The notes below the pieces were generated by a model. That model saw nothing but the letters and a program-made list of their open reading frames with translations. It searched no databases and was not told where the DNA came from. A stretch of 64,000 nt of DNA from Cyathus striatus (lineage: Eukaryota; Basidiomycota; Agaricomycetes; Agaricales; Nidulariaceae): the NCBI GenBank assembly GCA_025738555.1, contig JAOVFP010000006.1, forward strand, positions 868,001 through 932,000, read 5' to 3'. The position numbers were made by a program, and so were the translations under genes. How positions within the stretch are numbered: position 1 is the stretch's first letter; each line of letters opens with the position of its first letter. Positions 11,852-23,061 of the stretch are shown piece by piece.

Positions 11852-14103
11852 ATGGATCCGATTAATGCAGACCTACCTTCAAAAGTCGAAGAAAGCTTAG
11901 CTGTATGTCCACGGTACGCCTTTTGCAGTTGATCATCCCTTGATCTCAGGGACTTACGATTTTTATGTCTTGTAGATTCCGCATCCTTGTTGTTGGAAAT
12001 GTTAGGAATCTTGCTCTTAGAAGTATCAACCTCTTGCGGCTAACATCAGCATATTTATTCAGACTGGTGTTGGAAAGTCGTCACTCGTTAGTAGTTTGTT
12101 TAACATTAGTTTAAACGTGAGTATTTCTTGCCATCTTACTACGGTTCTAACTGACAACTTTCAAGGATACCGACATCGCGCATAGCCGCGAAGGAAGAGC
12201 TAACATTGAATTTGGATATACCTCGAATGATAATCCACGCTTCATTCTCCATGATAGCCAGGGCTTTGCCCCCGGATCCGCAGCTAATTGGGATATTGTA
12301 GAACGGTTCATTCGCAACAGAAACTCAGCCGCGGAACTGAAGGATCGCATTCACGCAATCTGGTACTGCATTATTTTACTCATGCACTATCCTATTCCTA
12401 GGCCTAATTCTTGGTGACAGGCTATGTATCGAAACTCCACGAACTGGGTCCAGGCTGCTGCAGACCGGAGATGAGAAATTGCTATCACTTGCGAAAGAAT
12501 GTAAGTCGTGGAGAACACATGTCCTGGATAATTGGTGATGCCTTCCTGCGGCAGTAAACATCCAGATACTCGCTATTTTCACCAAGTTCGATATGCTTGT
12601 TAATGAACATATTAGGAGGGCTCGCAGGGCTAGAGTCCCAGATTCTGCTGCTAGAGAGATGGCTGAAAAGGAATTTGAAAATCGCATTCAAAATTTTAAA
12701 ACATCAGCGCAAGTAGACTGTGTTTGGATATCGACGAAACCAAGTTTGCCTTTCGTTGGTCCAGTTATTAGACAATGCCTACGAGCTTACCATATATAGA
12801 GTACTTGTATTTGATTAGCCTTCAAAGGCTGGCAAAGGTTTCCCGGAGAGGATTGCATGAGATGGAAGGGGAACTATGGCTTCCATGGGCGGCTGCCCAG
12901 AAAATTAGTGCATACCAAAAGTCGACGAATCTATTCGGTATGTTCTGGAGTAATAAGTAACAAAGGTACATACAACTCACACTGAAACATCTACATTAGG
13001 GAAGGCTGTAAAAGCACGTGCTTCGCTATCTGATAACTCCATATTTAATGACCTTTTCTTGCCTTTTTCCAACCCTTTTTTACAGAGTACTGGATCAACT
13101 TGGGACAGAGCACTGCATTCCAGGGAAAGCCTTTGATAGATCGCCTGTCCCGAATCCATGACAACATTACTAAATCCTGGGATTTCCATGATCCCAGCCA
13201 GGTTCGTAGGTTTCCTGCATAAACCCTTTTAGCGATCCAGTTATACATTAACATGATCAGTTATAGTTACTATCGGAAGGTTATCTCTTGAGCAATGTTA
13301 TTGAGATGATCCAAGACTTTTCACCTGATTCCGAACCACAGACAGAAATGTAAGTAACTTATCAGACTACTGTAGTCAGTTTGGTGCATGCCATATGAAC
13401 ATATATTTGCTAACTGTAATCTTATTAGAGATGATTGGCTTTCTCAATACTCTGATGTAATGACTCTTGCAAGCGCTATTGGAGCATCCGTAGCGCAAAC
13501 ACTAGGTGGCTTCGGCATCACCGTTCGAGCACTCAAATATCTATATCAAACTTACCGGGCCGTGTACGTTGATTCCTCCTCATTGTTCAGCTAATAAACA
13601 GTGCCAACTTAGAGAACCCACTGCTCGTTATATGGGAGTTTTCATCATCGATCTTACCGTGATTTTCTACAGAATCTTTGAGACTACGTTACCGAAGGAT
13701 CCTCCAAGACCAGTGACAAAGGAACTTATCGAAGATACTATGAAACAATATATAAGACTTTAGAGTGTGCCCGGATCCACAGAGGCATCCGTAAGATGAC
13801 GCCAGTGTAGAATTATATTAGCTATTCAAATGTCACAATGATTATCATTCCATGCCGCCTCCACATATGCTTTTAGATAGTTTACTATACCTTTTATGTA
13901 TTCTACAGACAATGTGCTCCGCTTTCTATGTATTTAAGTAGTATACTATGTACTGTATTTACTTATCCATTTGCCTCATGCTCTCCTCCCCCTGCATGCT
14001 TTGAGGTCAAATGTAATGCTGTTGTTGTTGATGCGTTGTTTATTTCAACAGCCAGATCATTTTGATGATCAAATAGTGCACTTAATTAAAAAAATCCTTC
14101 CAA
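11852..14103 (+). pseudogene. P-loop GTPase (G-domain protein) copy A, broken
   Basis: The ATG at 11852 begins MDPINADLPSKVEESLAVCPR. After splicing it reads FRILVVGN-TGVGKSSLVSSLF, with an intron inside the P-loop, then GYTSNDNPRFILHDSQGF (G3, DSQG), ERFIRNRNSAAELKDRIHAIW, and ILAIFTKFDML (G4, TKFD). Downstream exons include LWLPWAAAQKISA, INLGQSTAFQGKPL and DDWLSQYSDVMTLASAIG with an Ala/Gly-rich hydrophobic helix. Compared with copy B it has one missing base near 12920 (CAAAAGTCG against CAAAAGGTCG), a 2-nt loss near 13590, extra bases near 13750, and a 245-bp solo LTR in the last exon (13806-14050). The family is a fungal AIG1/septin-like G-domain family of unknown role. Calling it a pseudogene rests on these breaks. 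Confidence 0.75.
13806..14050. mobile_element. Solo LTR, 245 bp, inside GTPase copy A
   Basis: The sequence begins TGTAGAATTATATTAGC and ends TTTATTTCAACA, so it has TG...CA ends, and is flanked by the 5-bp direct repeat GCCAG (13801-13805 and 14051-14055). Copy B at the homologous position (near 43899) has one uninterrupted GCCAG. This is therefore a clean insertion with target-site duplication. No internal coding sequence remains. Confidence 0.85.
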
Positions 14104-14857
14104 TGGGTTTGGATATTCTTCGCAAAATACAGGCAATGGATATCCTTCTTCCCAAGATATGGATGATGAACATTCATCTTTATATGCACCTGGTGACAAT
14201 TCTATTTCACCCACTTATAAATGGTCATATATAGAAAATATTATTTCTGGGAACTTTGATGGATCAACTGGATTATTCATGAATGCTCATCAATTTGGCA
14301 TTTATGATTCGTTATTCATAGATCACTCAATGATTACACAGGGTATGCGATGTGTATTTGTGCAATGAATACTACTCATTACTCAAGTGCAGTGACTGAG
14401 ATAAATGTGGGTAGTGGGTACCCACTGATGGCCAGAGGAATGCTTGCATACATGAGGCACTCTGCATTCCAACAGTTCTGGTTTACAGCGCTTTGCATAT
14501 TGATATAGACTTAAAATTTCATTAGTATACATCGGAGTTATATGGCCATCATTGCCGGATCCACAGCCAAACCATTGGATCTTGGCTGCCCCACTGCTCT
14601 CCACTGCGCTACTGTGTTGCAGTGTCCCAACCACTGCTATGTTTCTTCACCCATCCTGCACCTATTCGCCCTACTGTCACAATGCCTGGACCACATCGAC
14701 ATATCCATCAGGAGATCAAGAAGCTGGTCATTTCACATGTACCGTGAGGGACTTTCTGACAGTGATATCCAATGGTTGACAGGATTGGCAAGATTGACAC
14801 AGAAACAAAGGTATCATCTATGTTGATGTCTATGAGAGAGCAGTGAATGGAAGGACC
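14104..14857 (+). pseudogene. Tc1-type transposase remnant, 5' part (continues at 23062) and unassigned sequence
   Basis: The last about 55 nt (about 14803-14857) read GIIYVDVYERAVNGRT, a DDE_3 (Tc1/mariner) transposase stretch. It continues in frame at 23062 once the copia element and one TSD copy are removed. The sequence before it (14104-14800) has short open stretches, for example one starting MDDEHSSLYAPGDNS at 14159, but I cannot assign them to a family. The N-terminal helix-turn-helix and first catalytic Asp were not found. Confidence 0.5.
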
Positions 14858-15322
14858 TGTAGAAAACCTAGAGTGTATCACTCAGTATCGTGAACAATGG
14901 CTAGTATATTAAATAAGTACCTAGAGTGTATCACTAGGTAATTGTAAGTAAACATTACAGTATGTACAAGTAAGAGACTCACCTCAGCATCGTGAACAAC
15001 GGCTGAGGTGTACTAGCTAAAGTACATCAGTATATATACACTACGAGTTCTTTACTCCAGGTTTGTGGAGTAAACTACATACAGGGGAAAGCTTGTGGCC
15101 AAGAGTGCACTGTGCAATGCAGTAGCAGTACAGTACAAAAATGTGTTAGTATATAACAAAAGAGCGGCATAGTGAAACTCATAGAATACAATAAGTACAA
15201 TATATTACCTAGCCGCACAAGGAGCTTATGACCTTGGTGGCTGCTGAATGAATATGAGCGAGCACATTCTAATGGAAAACGGGAGTGTGAGTCGGACCAA
15301 GAGGCATTTGCATAATCCAACA
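14858..15322 (-). repeat. Copia LTR (left; 3' LTR of the minus-strand element)
   Basis: 465 bp with TG...CA ends, directly repeated at 22592-23056 with only about 16 differences noted by eye. Followed by the polypurine tract. Confidence 0.92.
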
Positions 15323-15329
15323 CTCCCCC

Positions 15330-15980
15330 TCAAACCCTAACGAGTCCGAGTTTGTTAGCGAAATGCTTGACCTTCATGGAGGGTAGTGCCTTCATGAATA
15401 TGTCAGCTACCATGTCATCAGTCAGGCAGTAAATGAGTCGGATTGATCCTTCTTCAATGATCCAACGAATGAAGTGGTAACACACGTCAATATGCTTCGT
15501 GCATGTGTGGTATTGGTGATCTTTGGTGAGTGTAATTGCGGACTGATTGTTACAAAAGAGGGTGGTGGGGGTGAGGTTGAAACTGAAGATTTGAGTAATG
15601 AGAGAATGAAGCCAAAGGGCTTCCTTTGAGGCATGTGTTGCTGCAATGTACTCACTTTCAGTTGTCGAAAGCGAAATGATTTCCTGTCGTTTAGAGGACC
15701 ATGAAATGGCACCACCATTGAGAATAAAAGTGTACCCTGATATAGCATGTCTGTCCTCAGACATGTTCCCATCCACGTCAGAGTACCCTGCTAACTCTGT
15801 AGAATCTCCTCCAAATCCTAACCACAAGTCCCTAGTTCCTTTCAAGTAGTGCAAAATGCATTGGACAGCTTCCCAATGTGCAGGACCAGGAGTAGACATA
15901 AAACGAGAGACAGTTTGAAGAGGAAATGCGAGGTCTGGGTGAGTTCTTAAGATGGCATAATTGATAGAGCCTACTGCTTC
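15330..15980 (-). pseudogene. Copia Pol: RNase H domain fragment
   Basis: Minus-strand reading gives GSINYAILRTHPDLAF, then MSTPGPAHWEAVQCILHYLKGT, GYSDVDGNMSEDRHAISGYTF, ISWSSKRQEIISLSTTESEYIA and CNNQSAITLTKDHQYHTCTKHID, ending just before the polypurine tract with KALPSMKVKHFANKLGL. This is the copia RT-RNase H C-terminus (SD/YSDVD, SSKRQ, ESEY, DNQSAI-like with CNN). It is separated from the RT fragment (17106 onward) by the hAT MITE. Confidence 0.88.
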
Positions 15981-17196
15981 TAGGCAACGTCACAGGTAAC
16001 CCACGGGTGCCTTGAGCTCAACCCGTACCCGTATCCATGCCAACCCATACCCATTCCCATGGGTATGGGTGCCCACGGGTATCACAACCCATGGGTTTAC
16101 TAATACTTACATATTTCAGAATTTGAATACATATAAAATGAATTAATTCGTATCACTTGAAGCAGATGTACGATAATCTTGTGTAATAGCACATTTTGTT
16201 TGTAGTTGGGACTAGTATTTGTACGCTAGCACATGCAATATTTGAGTGAGTGCAGCTGATTTTATTGTGCTATTTCCTGAATATAGGAAATATGGAATGC
16301 TTATATCATAGTGCATGAACCAAATGCGCGAACATCCTGTATAATAACTCATTTTGTACATATAATACACGGGTATTCATACGCAAATATTTGAGAGTCG
16401 AGTGAATACTGCTGCGTATATCGTACTATCTCCAGAATATAAGAGATACAGAATGCCTATTTCATAGCGCTTGAATCAGATGTGTTAATGTTATGTATAA
16501 TAGCTCATTTTGTACATAGGAAATATGGGTATATGTACGCGAAACAAAGAAGGACTCGAGTAATAACTGCTGGTTGTATAATACCATCTTCAGAATCTAG
16601 GAAATTCTACAAAATATAGAAGAATATTAAATAAACATATATCATGTACAATACACAGTGATATAGAGCAGGGAATACAGTGCATATAACTAGTATATCA
16701 CAATGCAATGTGTCTGTAGAAATACAAAAGGAATGAGTGTGATATAGAGAAGGAATACCAATTTCTGTGTACTAGGGAAGAGGCAGACATTATTATTTAT
16801 AGAATCTAAACAAGACGGCCATAAAATATGAATGTAGAGTCATTATGACTGTGAAGAAATGCGCTATCCATATCTATAATATCAAAGAAATGTGAAATGA
16901 ATTGGAGTAGTACTGTTAATTTGAATGAATTGCATATGGGTATATCACCAAAGCTCAACCCCACGAGCTGAACAAAATGCAAAACCGAGGTTTTGCTTTT
17001 AACACAATCATCAAACTATGATAATATACACTATAAACTTATTCAAGACTATTACTGTTGCAAAATATCATTTTATTCAATGAACCCCCTACAGGTGCCT
17101 GCGGGTTACGGGTCTTCAAGACCTGACCCATACCCGTACCCGCCAGTACCCATACCCGTGACCTGTGCGGGTATGGTGTACCCGTGCCATTGCCTA
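15981..17196. mobile_element. hAT-type non-autonomous element (MITE), 1216 bp
   Basis: Inserted in the copia RNase H region. The 8-bp direct repeat ACTGCTTC at 15973-15980 and 17197-17204 is a hAT-length TSD. Terminal inverted repeats start TAGGCAACGTCACAGGTA on the left; the right end inverted reads TAGGCAATGGCACGGGTA (15 of 18 identical). Just inside both ends lie many copies of CCCGTA/CCCATA and their complements, typical of hAT subterminal binding repeats. The interior is AT-rich with no transposase. Removing it restores the copia frame. Confidence 0.88.
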
Positions 17197-17921
17197 ACTG
17201 CTTCAGAGTAGGGAATGTTGCACATAAATGCGAAATTGCATGTCGAAGACGGAGATTGGGTGGAGGTGAGATGGACACTCAGGTCCATAGGAATGGAGAG
17301 GGGCTTTGCATCTTGCAAATTGAAATGACAAAGGATGGAGTTGATGTATGAACGTTGAGAGAGGTAGAGGGCACGACGTTCACGAATGTGGCGGACTTTG
17401 ATTCTGAGTAGCCAATGCAACTCACCCAAATCGGTAATGTCCACATGACCGGCAATTCAGATTTTGAACTGGTTGATCAACGAAAGGCTCATTGCTGCCA
17501 GCGTGCAATCGTCTACATGCATGAGTACAACTGTCAATTCCTTCTCTCCCTCCTCCTTGTTGATAAATACACTCTGGTCTACCTCACAATGCTCGAATCC
17601 CATGGAATCTATCAAGATCTCACAGAGTCTCTGGTACCATCACCTACCAGACTGCTTCAAGCCATAGAGGGTTTTATGGAGGAAACACATCTTGCCAGAG
17701 GAATTGGGGGCCATATAGCCAGGGGGCTGGCACATATAGATTTTTTCATTATCAGTAAGCTTTCTGTTTAAATATGCGCCCTTTATATTGATCTGGTGAA
17801 GCTTCAGGTCCATAGCTGCCGCAATTGCAAGCACTGCACATATCGACGTGAGTCGTGCTACTGGCACAAATGTGTTGAAGTAATCGACACCCGGTATCTG
17901 CGAGAACCCCTGCACAACCAA
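17106..17921 (-). pseudogene. Copia Pol: reverse transcriptase fragments
   Basis: 17640-17921 reads MVVQGFSQIPGVDYFNTFVPVARL, then MDLKLHQINIKGAYLNRKL and CFLHKTLYGLKQSGR, the classic copia RT (VKGAYLNG-like, LYGLKQ). 17205-17444 reads MDITDLGELHWLLRIKV, YLSQRSYINSIL and IPYSEAV, the distal RT/connection. The YxDD region between these (about 17450-17640) is frame-broken, and stops interrupt the chain. The part from 17106 to 17196 belongs to the MITE. Confidence 0.87.
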
Positions 17922-18068
17922 ATGCGCCTTGTATCATACGATGCTTCCGTCAGCATCCTTCTTGGCTCTGAAGACCCATTTCGAGCCAATGACATTCGCA
18001 TCTTCTGGAGGATCAACAAGCTCCCAAGTCCCCATTTCCCCCAGAGTCGCCAACTCTTCCTCAATCAC

Positions 18069-20025
18069 TCATTCCCAGAGAGGCCAATCTGGCCTGGACT
18101 TTGCCTTAGTGAGGTGCTGAGGCTCCAGCGCTTCTGCCTTGCTGATTTCGGCCGCCATCATGTACTCTTCAATGTAATCCACTGCCATAATCCAGTCTGC
18201 GGATCCCTCCTCCTCAAACACCATAGGCTCATGTTTGGCCACTGGTTCTGGCTCAGGGCGCGACATTTGGACACTGACTGGTACGATAGGCACATTATGA
18301 CGGTTTGTATACACCGCTGTTCCATCCAACAACTCCTGTATGCATGTGGATGGTTTCAACGTTTGACGTGGGTGTCCTTGGAGCTCGGGAGGCACAATAT
18401 CTGGAGGATTAGCACTGGGAGGGTCGACACTATGCAGTGGGGAAGGCTTTGCTGGAGTAAAAGGGACAGGGGAGGATGGATTTTTGGGTTTTGCACTATC
18501 AGAGGCTGGAGAGGGCATCGTTTTGCTTGATTTCGAGGCAGGTAAGTCAGCAGGAGTCTCGATAGTGAACTCCCAATCCTCCCCCTCGAGACGACTGGCT
18601 GACACACCCGTTTTATCGAAATAGATATTTCTTTCGACACTAACTGTGTGTGTATCAGGCCAATATATGTGTACGCCCTTCAATTGCTCGTCAATACCCA
18701 TCCAGCGTCCCTCACGGATGCATCCCCCCCAACTTATTTCCCTTTTCAACATGCACCCACACTTTCTCGCCCCACTCTCGCACGTCACGCAAGTTGGGCT
18801 TCTTGTTAAAAGTAGCCTCGTACGGTGTCATCTCTGAAAGCGTGCGAGTTGTTGTGCAGTTCATCAACCACACTATGTGTTGCGCCGCCTCACCCCAAAG
18901 GGATTTTGGTAGTCTGCTGGCATGCAACAATGCTCAAATGCACTCGACGATGGTCTGATTTCGACGTTCTGCAACTCCGTTCTGCGAAGGAGTATCATGC
19001 ACAGTCAATTTCTGCTGTGTACCTTTGCTCTTTAGATGGCCGACGAAGTCCTTCCCCATGTACTCTCCCCCTCGATCCGAGTGCAAGGTCCTGATCTTGG
19101 CATTCACATTCGTGTCTGCCCAGGCCTCATACTCCTTGTAGGCTTCAAAAGCCTCATCTTTGGATTTAAGGAGGTACAAGTGGGTTAAACATGTCTTATC
19201 GTCAATGAAGGTGATATAATACTTTTTCCCGGCTTTTGTCACAACAGGGGCTGGTCCCCAGAGGTCAGAGTGGACCTCTCCACCAAAAATGGTCGCATGG
19301 TCACCCTTGCGCTGCGGCAGGACCGATTTCCATGTCGCCTTCACATACACACAAGACTCACAAAAGAATGGATCACCTGAGGACAGGTTTTCAAGCTGTA
19401 TTCTGGTTACAAAGCCTTTCTCGACAAGGTGCTTTGCGGTTTCAGGAGAAATGTGGCCCATGCAATGGTGGAATTTGTTCAGCGTCACTGTCTTGTTGGC
19501 TGCATTTGCTGTATCTGGCTCATGTACCATATGGTACAGCCCCTTCCCTCACTTGGGAATCTGTGCTACTACAGCACCGTCAACACCTCAAATTACACAT
19601 TTGCCGCCAGCAAATGTGACTGCAAATCCAGCATCATCGAGCATGCCTACTGAAATTAAGGTGTACCCCACCTCTGGAGAGTACAAGACCTCCATGAGGT
19701 GTAGCTGCGAGATATCGATACTGTTTGGTACATTGATTATCATCTTGCCCTGCCCTATTGCACTGAATTTGTGCTTACTGGCAGCCTTAAAAATGCGTGG
19801 GGGGATTTCTTGAAGACTTGTAAATGTGTTGTGGTATGGTGAAATGTGCCACATGCACCTGGAGTCGACTATCTCCATGTGTGGAGATTCTGTGGACACA
19901 CTGTCAATTACAGCATTAGTGGCAGAGATTTCCTCTGAGTCTGAGGCTGATTCCTGGGATATATTATCCCACTCACTTTCAGATTCCCCCAGTGACTCCC
20001 AACTTGCTGCTGTTTCATCACCCAC
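18069..20025 (-). pseudogene. Copia Pol: protease, pre-integrase zinc finger, integrase and linker
   Basis: Minus-strand order: DSRCMWHISPYHNTF (protease, DSG motif degraded to DSR) with YSPEVGYTLISVGML; then KFHHCMGHIS...FCESCVYVKAT (GAG-pre-integrase HHCC finger); then SDLWGPAPVVTKAGKKYYITFIDD and LHSDRGGEYMGKDF with NGVAERRNQTIVE (integrase D,D,E); then MLHASRLPKSLWGEAAQ and the GKP/GKA-type shape motif VEGRWMGID with a Pro/Ser-rich linker to about 18069. Frame breaks occur near 18720 and 18930. Confidence 0.88.
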
Positions 20026-20092
20026 CTCTGAGAAACTGTTGTCACTACCTAAGGGCTTGTCATCTTCGCTCGCAAAAGTTGAAGACTCATAC

Positions 20093-21480
20093 AGGCTTTT
20101 TCAAGTGTGTATTCACCTATTATTACTACTAATGATTTTCAAGGTGATCATAGGTGATCATAGGTCATTTCAAGTGTGTATTCACCTATTATTACTACTA
20201 ATGATTTTCAAGGTGATCATAGGTGATCATAGGTCATTTCAAGTGTGTATTCACCTATTATTACTACTAATGATTTTCAAGGTGATCATAGGTGATCATA
20301 GGTCATTTCAAGTGTGTATTCACCTATTATTACTACTAATGATTTTCAAGGTGATCATAGGTGATCATAGGTCATTTCAAGTGCATATTCACCTATTATT
20401 ACTACTAATGATTTTCAAGGTGATCATAGGTGATTATAGGTCATTTCAAGTGCATATTCACCTATTATTACTACTAATGATTTCCAAGGTGATCATAGGT
20501 GATCATAGGTCATTTCAAGTGTGCATTCACCTATTATTACTACTAATGATTTCCAAGGTGATCATAGGTGATCATAGGTCATTTCAAGTGTGCATTCACA
20601 TATTATTACTACTAATGATTTCACAGGTGATCATAGGTGATCATAGGTCTCATATATATTAGCAAATGTCACATTGGTCACATATATTCGCACGCGTCAC
20701 ATCTGTCACGTATATTCGCACGCGTCACATCTGTCACGTATATTCGCACGCGTCACATCTGTCACATATGTTCGCACGCGTCACATCTGTCACGTATATT
20801 CGCACGCGTCACATCTGTCACATATGTTCGCACGCGTCACATCTGTCACGTATATTCGCACGCGTCACATCTGTCACATATATTCGCACGTGTCACATCT
20901 GTGCGCGTGAAAAGCGTGACAAATGTGTGACAACTGTGATGCGTGCGAATATATGTGACAGCTGTGACGCGTGCGAATATACGTGACAGATGTGACACGT
21001 GCGAATATATGTGACAGATGTGACGCGTGCGAATATACGTGACAGATGTGACGCGTGCGAATATATGTGACCAATGTGACATTTGCTAATATATATGAGA
21101 CCTATGATCATCTATGATCACCTGTGAAATCATTAGTAGTAATAATATGTGAATGCACACTTGAAATGACCTATGATCACCTATGATCACCTTGGAAATC
21201 ATTAGTAGTAATAATAGGTGAATATGCACTTGAAATGACCTATAATCACCTATGATCACCTTGGAAATCATTAGTAGTAATAATAGGTGAATATGCACTT
21301 GAAATGACCTATAATCACCTATGATCACCTTGAAAATCATTAGTAGTAATAATAGGTGAATACACACTTGAAATGACCTATGATCACCTATGATCACCTT
21401 GAAAATCATTAGTAGTAATAATAGGTGAATACACACTTGAAAAAGCCTATGATCACCTATGATCACCACTACATTCATTA
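20093..21480. repeat. Foldback element: 1.4-kb near-perfect palindrome of two tandem-repeat blocks
   Basis: From 20101 a 69-bp unit (AAGTGTGTATTCACCTATTA... GGTGATCATAGGTCA) repeats about 8 times, then a 28-bp unit (CACATCTGTCACGTATATTC...) repeats about 8 times to about 20905. After a short centre (about 20905-20935, GCGTGAAAAGCGTGAC) the 28-mers and then the 69-mers follow in reverse complement to about 21480. Both outer ends carry CACTTGAAAAAGCCT / AGGCTTTTTCAAGTG. Open frames through it exist only because the repeat length is a multiple of three. It sits in copia gag between Gag proper and the protease region. Confidence 0.9.
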
Positions 21481-21685
21481 GTAACCCATAGATTCATTAG
21501 TAGTAACAAAATATGAATACACACTTGAAATGGCCTATGATCACCTATGATCACCACTACATTCATTAAGTAACCCATAGATTCATTAGTAAATATATAA
21601 TAGTAGAGGCACTCATAAAAAGCCCTGGTTTTATGATTGCGGCACTCATAAATCCTGGGCTTTTTATGATCACAATTGGCTGACA
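21481..21685. repeat. Short repeats flanking the foldback, disrupting copia gag
   Basis: Contains repeated CACTACATTCATTAGTAACCCATAGATTCATTAGTA-like stretches, a further diverged half-unit of the 69-bp repeat, and the inverted pair AAAAAGCCC / GGGCTTTTT around 21616-21666. This is probably the outer part of the same insertion. The zinc-knuckle part of Gag that should lie here is missing. Confidence 0.6.
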
Positions 21686-22523
21686 CTAATGCTTTTCTGA
21701 CCCCTTTCCTCCACTCAAGGTAGCCGCGAGCGCAACATCTGTTTCGCTCTCTTGTGTTTTCTTATAACACATCCGCTGCCTCGAATCCCTGGAGTATTCT
21801 TCTGAGATCACAGAAATCAAATCATCTGGCTTCACTGGTCTGCCCCACATTTTTGTGGTAGCCAGCAAACTTGAAGCAAACTTGGACAGATGAATAGGTA
21901 AGCTCGAAATGATTGTAGAACGATAATCATTTTCACTGATGTCCACCCCTAGCGAGAGCAACTCAATACAACGTTTCTGCAAATTGTCCAAGAATTCTTT
22001 CATGTTGCCTTTCAGTGGGCAATGCGAATCGAGGAAACCCTGTCATAAGTCTGTTTGCTCAAATGCTCTCTTGTCGGTATACTCCCTAACAATTGTTTCC
22101 CAGTACTCCTGCACCGTCACCTTATCTTTGATCAACATCAAAGCTGAGTCAGGGATTTTCTGGGTGAGTAAAGACTTTGCTGAGCACTCGTCTTTGTCCC
22201 ACTGAACAATATCCCCAGGTGTGACTGTCCAATGGTGGACTAGTGGCAGAAGCGTCTCCCTCTGAAGGCTGGCTTGGTGCAGCAGCACCCTTGGTACCCT
22301 TGGCAGGAGGAGGACTGGAAACAGTGGCAGCAGTAGCAGTGGCTGCCAGTGCACAAGTCAACACAGGGTGTGGGGTCAAGCCATCAAAATGACCCCAGTA
22401 CCCTTTCGCCTCCACAGCATCCTGGAAACAAAATGAGAAAATGGTCCAGTTTAAACTGTTTGCATCCAATTTCAGCACAGAACCCGGGAGCATGTCAGAG
22501 AGTGATGTAGATTGGGTAGACAT
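21686..22523 (-). pseudogene. Copia Gag (UBN2-type) fragment
   Basis: The ATG at 22521-22523 starts MSTQSTSLSDMLPGSVLKLDANSLNWTIF, a copia Gag N-terminus. It continues after a frame break near 22200 as QWDKDECSAKSLLTQKIPDS, KDKVTVQEYWETIVREY and MKEFLDNLQKRCIELLSLG with SIISSLPIHLSKFASSLLA. This matches the gag-polypeptide UBN2 domain. The reading ends at the foldback insertion; no CX2CX4HX4C knuckle is present. Confidence 0.85.
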
Positions 22524-22591
22524 GATAAAAGTAAGTTCAATGCATTGTAAAATTTGTTTCTTTGAGTTAACAGCAGGCAGGGCCCATAACC

Positions 22592-23056
22592 TGTAGAAAA
22601 CCTAGAGTGTATCACTCAGTGTCATGAACAACGGCTAGTATATTAAATAAGTACCTAGAGTGTATCACTAGGTAATTGTAAGTAAACATTACAGTATGTA
22701 CAAGTAAGAGACTCACCTCAGCATCGTGAACAATAGCTGAGGTGTACTAGCTAAAGTACATCAGTATATATACACTACGAGTCCTTTACTCCAGGTTTGT
22801 GGAGTAAACTACATACAGGGGAAAGCTTGTGGCCAAGAGTGCACTGTGCAATGCAGTAGCAGTACAGTACAAAAATGTGTTAGTATATAACAAAAGAGCG
22901 GCATAGTGAAACTCATAGAATACAATAAGTACAATATATTACCTAGCCGCACAAGGAGCTTATGACCTTGGTGGCTGCTGAATGAATACAAGTGAGCGTG
23001 TTCTAACAGAAAACGGGAGTGCGAGTCGGACCGAGAGGCATTTGCATAATCCAACA
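22592..23056 (-). repeat. Copia LTR (right; 5' LTR of the minus-strand element)
   Basis: 465 bp, partner of 14858-15322, ending CCAACA directly before the second GGACC. Confidence 0.92.
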
Positions 23057-23061
23057 GGACC

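Larger units (their letters stand above)
14858..23056 (-). mobile_element. Ty1/copia LTR retrotransposon, degenerate, with two secondary insertions
   Basis: Two 465-bp LTRs (14858-15322 and 22592-23056), both TGTAGA...CCAACA, flank an internal region coding on the minus strand. The target-site duplication is GGACC (14853-14857 and 23057-23061). The copia order Gag, protease, integrase, RT, RNase H is preserved. Next to the left LTR is a polypurine tract (CTCCCCCTC on the plus strand), and next to the right LTR a primer-binding-like GGTTATGGGCCCTG (minus). The LTR differences I could see (about 16) are transitions. Secondary insertions are a hAT-type MITE (15981-17196) and a foldback element (about 20093-21480 or beyond). 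The element cannot be active as it stands. Confidence 0.93.

Noticed and set aside
19826..21478. Long open frames on both strands through the 20.1-21.5 kb palindrome (repeating FQVCIHLLLLLMIFKVIIGD and HICHVYSHASHLS-type peptides)
   Set aside because: The 69-bp unit length is divisible by three, so any stop-free frame stays open; both strands give similar peptides because the region is palindromic. No start context or family.
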